Source: Ammoniphilus oxalaticus | Lineage (GTDB): Bacteria; Bacillota; Bacilli; Aneurinibacillales; RAOX-1 | Length of the DNA: 64,000 nucleotides | Direction of reading: 5' to 3' | Assembly (NCBI RefSeq): GCF_003609605.1 | Contig: NZ_MCHY01000006.1 | Span: 1-64,000, forward strand | Shown: piece by piece, positions 60,637-64,000 of the stretch | How positions within the stretch are numbered: position 1 is the first letter of the stretch | Layout: every line of letters starts with the position of its first letter | The notes under the pieces: generated by a model | Databases searched by the model: none | Told to the model about the DNA's origin: nothing | The model's input: the letters and a program-made list of their open reading frames with translations, nothing else | Translations under genes and position numbers: made by a program

Positions 60637-61086
60637 ATGGCTACGCCAAGTATGGAAGATTATCTGGAGAAGATCTATACATTGATTGTCGAGAAAGGTT
60701 ACGCGAGAGTATCCGATATTGCTGAAGCTTTATCGGTGCACCCATCCTCCGTTACAAAAATGGTTCAAAAATTAGATCAAAATAAATACTTAATCTACGA
60801 AAAATACCGAGGATTGGTTATGACCGCGAAGGGGAAAAAGGTTGGGAAGCGGTTAGTGGATCGACACGACTTGTTAGAGGATTTCCTTGAAATTATCGGG
60901 GTGGATCCAGATCAGATATACGAAGATGTGGAAGGGATCGAACATCATTTAAGTTGGGACTCCATTACGTGTATCGAATACCTCGTTCAATACTTCACCG
61001 AAGACCCATCTCGTTTAGCGGATTTAAGACGTCTCAAAGAAATGGATGAGCAGGCGGATGAAGAGGCGCTTGAAGAAAAGAAATGA
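60637..61086 (+). CDS. mntR: Manganese-responsive regulator MntR
   Basis: This 149-residue DtxR-family repressor controls manganese uptake. All metal ligands are present: Asp8 and Glu11 ([10 protein letters not shown]), His77 (DRHDLLE), Glu99, Glu102 and His103 ([11 protein letters not shown]). The recognition helix [21 protein letters not shown] is unchanged from B. subtilis. In B. subtilis it also lies in the yqh region. Target operators were not found in this window. Confidence 0.96.
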   Translation: MATPSMEDYLEKIYTLIVEKGYARVSDIAEALSVHPSSVTKMVQKLDQNKYLIYEKYRGLVMTAKGKKVGKRLVDRHDLLEDFLEIIGVDPDQIYEDVEGIEHHLSWDSITCIEYLVQYFTEDPSRLADLRRLKEMDEQADEEALEEKK

Positions 61087-61090
61087 ACAA

Positions 61091-61139
61091 AAAGACGATC
61101 AGTCGCAATGCTCGACGACTGACCGTCTTTTTGTTTTTT
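61091..61139. terminator. Bidirectional terminator
   Basis: AAGACGATCAGTCG and CGACTGACCGTCTT form a stem with T-rich tails on both sides, between mntR and convergent yqhP. Confidence 0.9.
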
Positions 61140-61479
61140 AATGGATATTCGTTTCGCGTTTTCTTTCCTTGTCATTGTCGTCTCGTCCTTTGTTTCCTTT
61201 GATGACCCGTAAAGAATGTTCGCGGTTTTTAAGTCTTGTTATTTTGCGTAGGTCTGAGGTAGTAAGCTTGTTCTTTCTCTTTTGCTTGCGCAAAGCTTGT
61301 TGATACCCTTGATCTGTCGGTTGACGATTGCTCATAAAGCGGTTGAATAAAAAGACAACAGCGACAGCAAGAGCGACATTGAAAAAGAACATGAGAGGGT
61401 TTGCCTTTAATGCGATGAACAGACCGATGGCCGCCAACGAAAATACAATCCCTAAGAAAAGTTTTGTCGTACTGCTCAC
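61138..61479 (-). CDS. yqhP: YqhP-like (SA1362 family) membrane protein
   Basis: This 113-residue protein has two hydrophobic helices (about 6-26 and 31-49) and a long, highly basic tail (KQKRKNKLTTSDLRKITRLKNREHSLRVI). Gene order mntR-yqhP-yqhQ fits B. subtilis. Function unknown. The second GTG (61479) is eight bases after AAGGGG, better than the GTG at 61488. Confidence 0.78.
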   Translation of the reverse strand: MSSTTKLFLGIVFSLAAIGLFIALKANPLMFFFNVALAVAVVFLFNRFMSNRQPTDQGYQQALRKQKRKNKLTTSDLRKITRLKNREHSLRVIKGNKGRDDNDKERKRETNIH

Positions 61480-61560
61480 ATATCTCACCCCTTTTGTTAA
61501 TAAAAGGTCGGTTGTTACTCGTTTAGGGAAATCAAAATGCTCTAGGGGGCTGTCCTTGCT

Positions 61561-62508
61561 CTACTTTACGAATAACAACTTACCTTGGTCAGCTTGCTGA
61601 TCGAGTTCCATCATCTTTTTGAAGGAAGCAATGGCGATTTCGACTTGTTTATCGTCTGGTTGCTTCGTCGTTAACTTTTGCAGCCATAATCCGGGGTAAC
61701 CGAGCAAGCGAAGCGCTGGCGTGTCTCGCAAGTGATTCGTCAATTGCAACGCCTCATAAGAAACGCCAATGACGAGTGGCAGTAACAAAATACGTTGGTA
61801 TACGCGCTCCCATAATGAATCATAGTGGAAGAAAGAGTAAATAATAACTCCAACAAGTACGGTGAAAATAATAAAACTACTGCCGCAACGGTAATGAAGC
61901 GTAGAAGATTTCTGCACATTATCAACGGTTAACTCGGCGCCTGCTTCATACGTGTTAATCACTTTATGTTCCGCCCCGTGATATTGAAAAAGTCGTTTAA
62001 TTAGCGGAGTTTGAGCGATTGCAGACAGGTAGATGAGCAGCAAAATGATCTTAATGCCTCCCTCGATCAAGTTTTGCAACACGTTGTGTGTTACCCATTG
62101 CTTGAACAACAAATCGGCTAACACCGCCGGAGCAATCGTAAAAATTAGCTTCCCGAAAATAAAGGAGAGGACACCGACAGCGGCAACACCAAGGATCATC
62201 GATAAACTCCAACCACTTTTCTCTTCTTTGGCGGAATCTTCTTCCCCAGGTTCTATGTCATATCGTTCCGTTGCGAAATTTAAATGTTTAGAGCCTGTTG
62301 CAGTGGCCTCAATAAGTCCGATCATCCCTCTTAAAAATGGGATCTTCTTCAATGTTTGTAAAATAGGATATTGTTTTTTTTCCTCATGAAAATATTCGAT
62401 TGATTGATCCTGACGGCGAATGGCGGTCACAGTGACCTTTCTACCGCTAAACATAACCCCTTCAAGTACGGCCTGACCGCCATAGGCTATTGGCTTTTGA
62501 GTGGACAA
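61561..62508 (-). CDS. yqhQ: YqhQ family membrane protein (DUF1385)
   Basis: This protein (315 residues from the TTG at 62508) has the DUF1385 signatures AYGGQAVLEGVMFSGR, FQYHGAEHKVINTYEAG and LPLVIGVSYEALQL, and about four to five membrane helices. Function unknown. The ATG at 62526 has no SD; the TTG follows GGAAGGA and its product begins like B. subtilis YqhQ. It forms an operon with yqhP downstream. Confidence 0.9.
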   Translation of the reverse strand: MSTQKPIAYGGQAVLEGVMFSGRKVTVTAIRRQDQSIEYFHEEKKQYPILQTLKKIPFLRGMIGLIEATATGSKHLNFATERYDIEPGEEDSAKEEKSGWSLSMILGVAAVGVLSFIFGKLIFTIAPAVLADLLFKQWVTHNVLQNLIEGGIKIILLLIYLSAIAQTPLIKRLFQYHGAEHKVINTYEAGAELTVDNVQKSSTLHYRCGSSFIIFTVLVGVIIYSFFHYDSLWERVYQRILLLPLVIGVSYEALQLTNHLRDTPALRLLGYPGLWLQKLTTKQPDDKQVEIAIASFKKMMELDQQADQGKLLFVK

Positions 62509-62615
62509 AATGTTCCTTCCTTTCATTTGCGTGGTCTAGGCTTGCTATGCCTATCCCAATTTTTGAGAGTTTTATTTCCATTTTACAATACTTTGGGGTT
62601 GTATACTAGTGGTAG

Positions 62616-62636
62616 TTCATATACAATATGTATGAA
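62616..62636. promoter_or_regulatory. Near-palindromic 21-base site
   Basis: TTCATATACAATATGTATGAA is symmetric at 8 of 10 arm positions. It lies between divergent yqhQ and the cytochrome gene, about 65 bases before the cytochrome promoter. It could be an operator; the regulator is unknown. Confidence 0.35.
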
Positions 62637-62700
62637 TCTGACAGTTTGTGATCAAAAAAAGTTATTTTTGTGGATATTTTATGTCAATCCCTATTTACAC

Positions 62701-62730
62701 TTGAAAAATATGGGATAAAATAGGTATAAT
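62701..62730 (+). promoter_or_regulatory. Sigma-A promoter of the cytochrome c gene
   Basis: TTGAAA, 18-base spacer, TATAAT, ending 22 bases before the start codon. Confidence 0.7.
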
Positions 62731-62752
62731 GAGGGGAAGGGGGTGAAACGAA

Positions 62753-63175
62753 ATGAAAAAGTTATTTACTTTTGCTATTAGCTTTGCGCTCGTTGCTGTA
62801 TTGGCGGCTTGCGGTGGTGGTGGCAACAATCAATCACCTCCAGAGACGCCTCCAGCTACTGAAGAAGGCGAGCCAGGAGCAGATGGTGAAGCGCCAGCTA
62901 CTGAAGAAGGAACGGACGAGCAATCCTCTGAAGATGGGACGGGGACTGTTGACGTTGCCGCGGCTGAGGAGCTTTACAATAACAACTGCTTAATGTGTCA
63001 TGGCAGAGACTTAACGAACGGCACTGCGCCTGAATTGGTTACGATCGGTTCCAAGTATAATAAAGATGAGATCGCTGACATTATTGTCAACGGAAAAGGA
63101 ACCATGCCGAAGGGTTTGATAAAAGATCCAGCGGATGTTGAGCTTGTTGCTACTTGGTTAGCTGATCACAAATAA
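62753..63175 (+). CDS. cccB: Lipoprotein cytochrome c (CccB/c-551 type)
   Basis: This 140-residue protein has a lipobox (LAACG), an acidic, low-complexity linker with two PATEEG-type repeats (about 34-68), and a small cytochrome c domain with heme motif CLMCH and the axial Met in GTMPKG. It should be tethered outside and carry electrons to a cytochrome oxidase. Size and layout match B. subtilis CccB. A strong terminator follows. Confidence 0.9.
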   Translation: MKKLFTFAISFALVAVLAACGGGGNNQSPPETPPATEEGEPGADGEAPATEEGTDEQSSEDGTGTVDVAAAEELYNNNCLMCHGRDLTNGTAPELVTIGSKYNKDEIADIIVNGKGTMPKGLIKDPADVELVATWLADHK

Positions 63176-63185
63176 TGCTGTACAT

Positions 63186-63221
63186 AACCAGAATGGTGGC
63201 TATCCACTATTCTGGTTTTTT
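63186..63221 (+). terminator. Terminator after cytochrome gene
   Basis: AACCAGAAT with GTGG pairs with CCAC and ATTCTGGTT, followed by TTTT. Confidence 0.9.
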
Positions 63222-63389
63222 ACTATTTTAGAATGGTTGTATAGATGGACATGGCTGCCTGGCTGCCAGCGCTAAAACTTGTTGTATGTTATCCGCATTA
63301 AACGAAAATACTACCTTTGAATGAGGAATAGATTCCAAAACGAAAAGGTGTTTACGCGCAGCGTGAGAGCTTACAAGGAGGTCGCGCCA

Positions 63390-63866
63390 TTGGCAGCAAA
63401 AGCACGGATGGAACAACAATTTGAAAAGATGAAAAAGGCCCTGGTCGTCGGGGCTGTCGGCGGTCTGTTTTGGTCTCTGCTCGGTTATGCTTTTTATTCC
63501 ATGAATTTTACGAAACTAGGTCCCGCCGTCGTAGTCAGCCCGTTTTTCGTTTCAAAAGCGGCGGACAAACCGCTGGCCCAATTCACTGGGATGGCTGTGA
63601 TCACGGCGTTGTCAATTGGGTTTGCTCTATTATATGTCTATCTGTTTTCAAAATATTACACGCCGTGGATTGGGATTGCTTCCGGTGTTGTTTTATTCGC
63701 GCTGTTCTTCTATGCGCTAAATCCACTCTTCCAATGGACAAAGAAACCACTGCATCAAATTGGGATGAATACGTTCTCGACGACGCTCAGTTTGTTTTTA
63801 TTATACGGTTTATTTGTCGGGTTTTCCTTGTCGGCTGAATTTTCAAGTAAAGAGCCAAAAATGTGA
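63390..63866 (+). CDS. yqhR: YqhR family membrane protein
   Basis: This 158-residue protein has four hydrophobic segments (VVGAVGGLFWSLLGYAFYSM, MAVITALSIGFALLYVYLF, GIASGVVLFALFFYAL, TLSLFLLYGLFVGFSL) in the YqhR pattern, including NFTKLGPAVVVSPF. Function unknown. The frame is open to 63321, but AAGGAGGT lies seven bases before the TTG at 63390. Gene order continues the yqh series. Confidence 0.82.
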   Translation: MAAKARMEQQFEKMKKALVVGAVGGLFWSLLGYAFYSMNFTKLGPAVVVSPFFVSKAADKPLAQFTGMAVITALSIGFALLYVYLFSKYYTPWIGIASGVVLFALFFYALNPLFQWTKKPLHQIGMNTFSTTLSLFLLYGLFVGFSLSAEFSSKEPKM

Positions 63867-63937
63867 GACAGTATTCAAAACGAGAAAAATTTGATAAAAT
63901 TGGCATGTTACAACAAGAAGGGCGGGAGGTGAAGGAA

Positions 63938-64000
63938 TTGAAGCAAAGACTGTTGCAACTAAGAAGTAAAATGACGGAACAAAACATCTCAGCGATGTTG
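63938..64000 (+). CDS. Start of probable M24 (Xaa-Pro) aminopeptidase, truncated by window
   Basis: Twenty-one codons run off the right edge: KQRLLQLRSKMTEQNISAML after a TTG start preceded by GGGAGGTGA. The short helix followed by an M-L-x strand is how creatinase-N-type M24 peptidases begin, and in B. subtilis yqhT (such a peptidase) lies near yqhR. The assignment rests on context. Confidence 0.5.
   Translation, partial: MKQRLLQLRSKMTEQNISAML

Overview
The window looks like chromosomal DNA of an endospore-forming, aerobic member of the Bacillales. Evidence: an alpha/beta-type small acid-soluble spore protein, the cortex-lytic enzyme SleB, spore photoproduct lyase, a multi-PAS sporulation-type kinase, a complete comG competence operon, and long blocks in the same order as the Bacillus subtilis yla, ylb, ycn and yqh regions. 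An S-layer-homology protein and a B12-dependent (class II) ribonucleotide reductase point to a relative of the Brevibacillus/Aneurinibacillus/Alicyclobacillus type rather than B. subtilis itself. I cannot name the genus. No tRNA, rRNA, CRISPR array or insertion sequence was seen.

Layout. Positions 1-10.6 kb hold a subtilase, a metallophosphoesterase, cysK, an Hpr-like MarR regulator, a TPR protein, class I fumarase, a SASP, an M42 aminopeptidase, ylaN and sleB. Positions 10.8-18.2 kb hold an Asp23 protein, an 82-bp tandem repeat, ftsW, a YugN-like gene, a CBS protein, membrane and lipoprotein genes, a helicase-associated-domain protein, ylbF and ylbG. Positions 18.3-24.4 kb hold an aminotransferase, comGA-GG, aroK and yqzE. 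Positions 24.4-33.4 kb hold yqhG/yqhH facing a glycine-riboswitch-controlled gcvT-gcvPA-gcvPB operon and lipM. Positions 33.5-41.2 kb hold a large SLH protein, D-amino-acid aminotransferase and nrdJ. The nrdJ gene is split by a 1.26-kb group I intron carrying its own homing-endonuclease gene and promoter.

Positions 41.4-48 kb are the most unusual part. They contain a rhodanese and then what reads as a plesiocin-like graspetide (omega-ester RiPP) cluster: a 73-residue precursor with three TTxxxxEE-type core repeats, a hairpin, a RimK-like ATP-grasp ligase, a fusion of a possible PqqD/RRE-like domain to an M50 metalloprotease, a phosphodiesterase lipoprotein, and a DHA2-type exporter behind its own promoter with a palindromic operator. 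The proposed logic is leader recognition, ester macrocyclisation, proteolysis at the membrane and export. The accessory roles are inferred.

Positions 48-54 kb hold a very basic protein with kinase-like motifs, a DUF3231 protein, and two genes (DUF218/YdcF-like and a five-PAS histidine kinase) that each need one frameshift to read through. Positions 53.9-56.7 kb are the copper locus ycnK-ycnJ-ycnI. The rest holds an OsmC protein, an orphan zinc/manganese binding lipoprotein under a palindromic operator, a bacilliredoxin, splB, mntR, yqhP, yqhQ, a lipoprotein cytochrome c, yqhR and the first codons of a probable M24 peptidase running off the right edge. A dispersed repeat family with a GGAG-W3-CTCCGCTTAAT core appears at three places, including the left edge.
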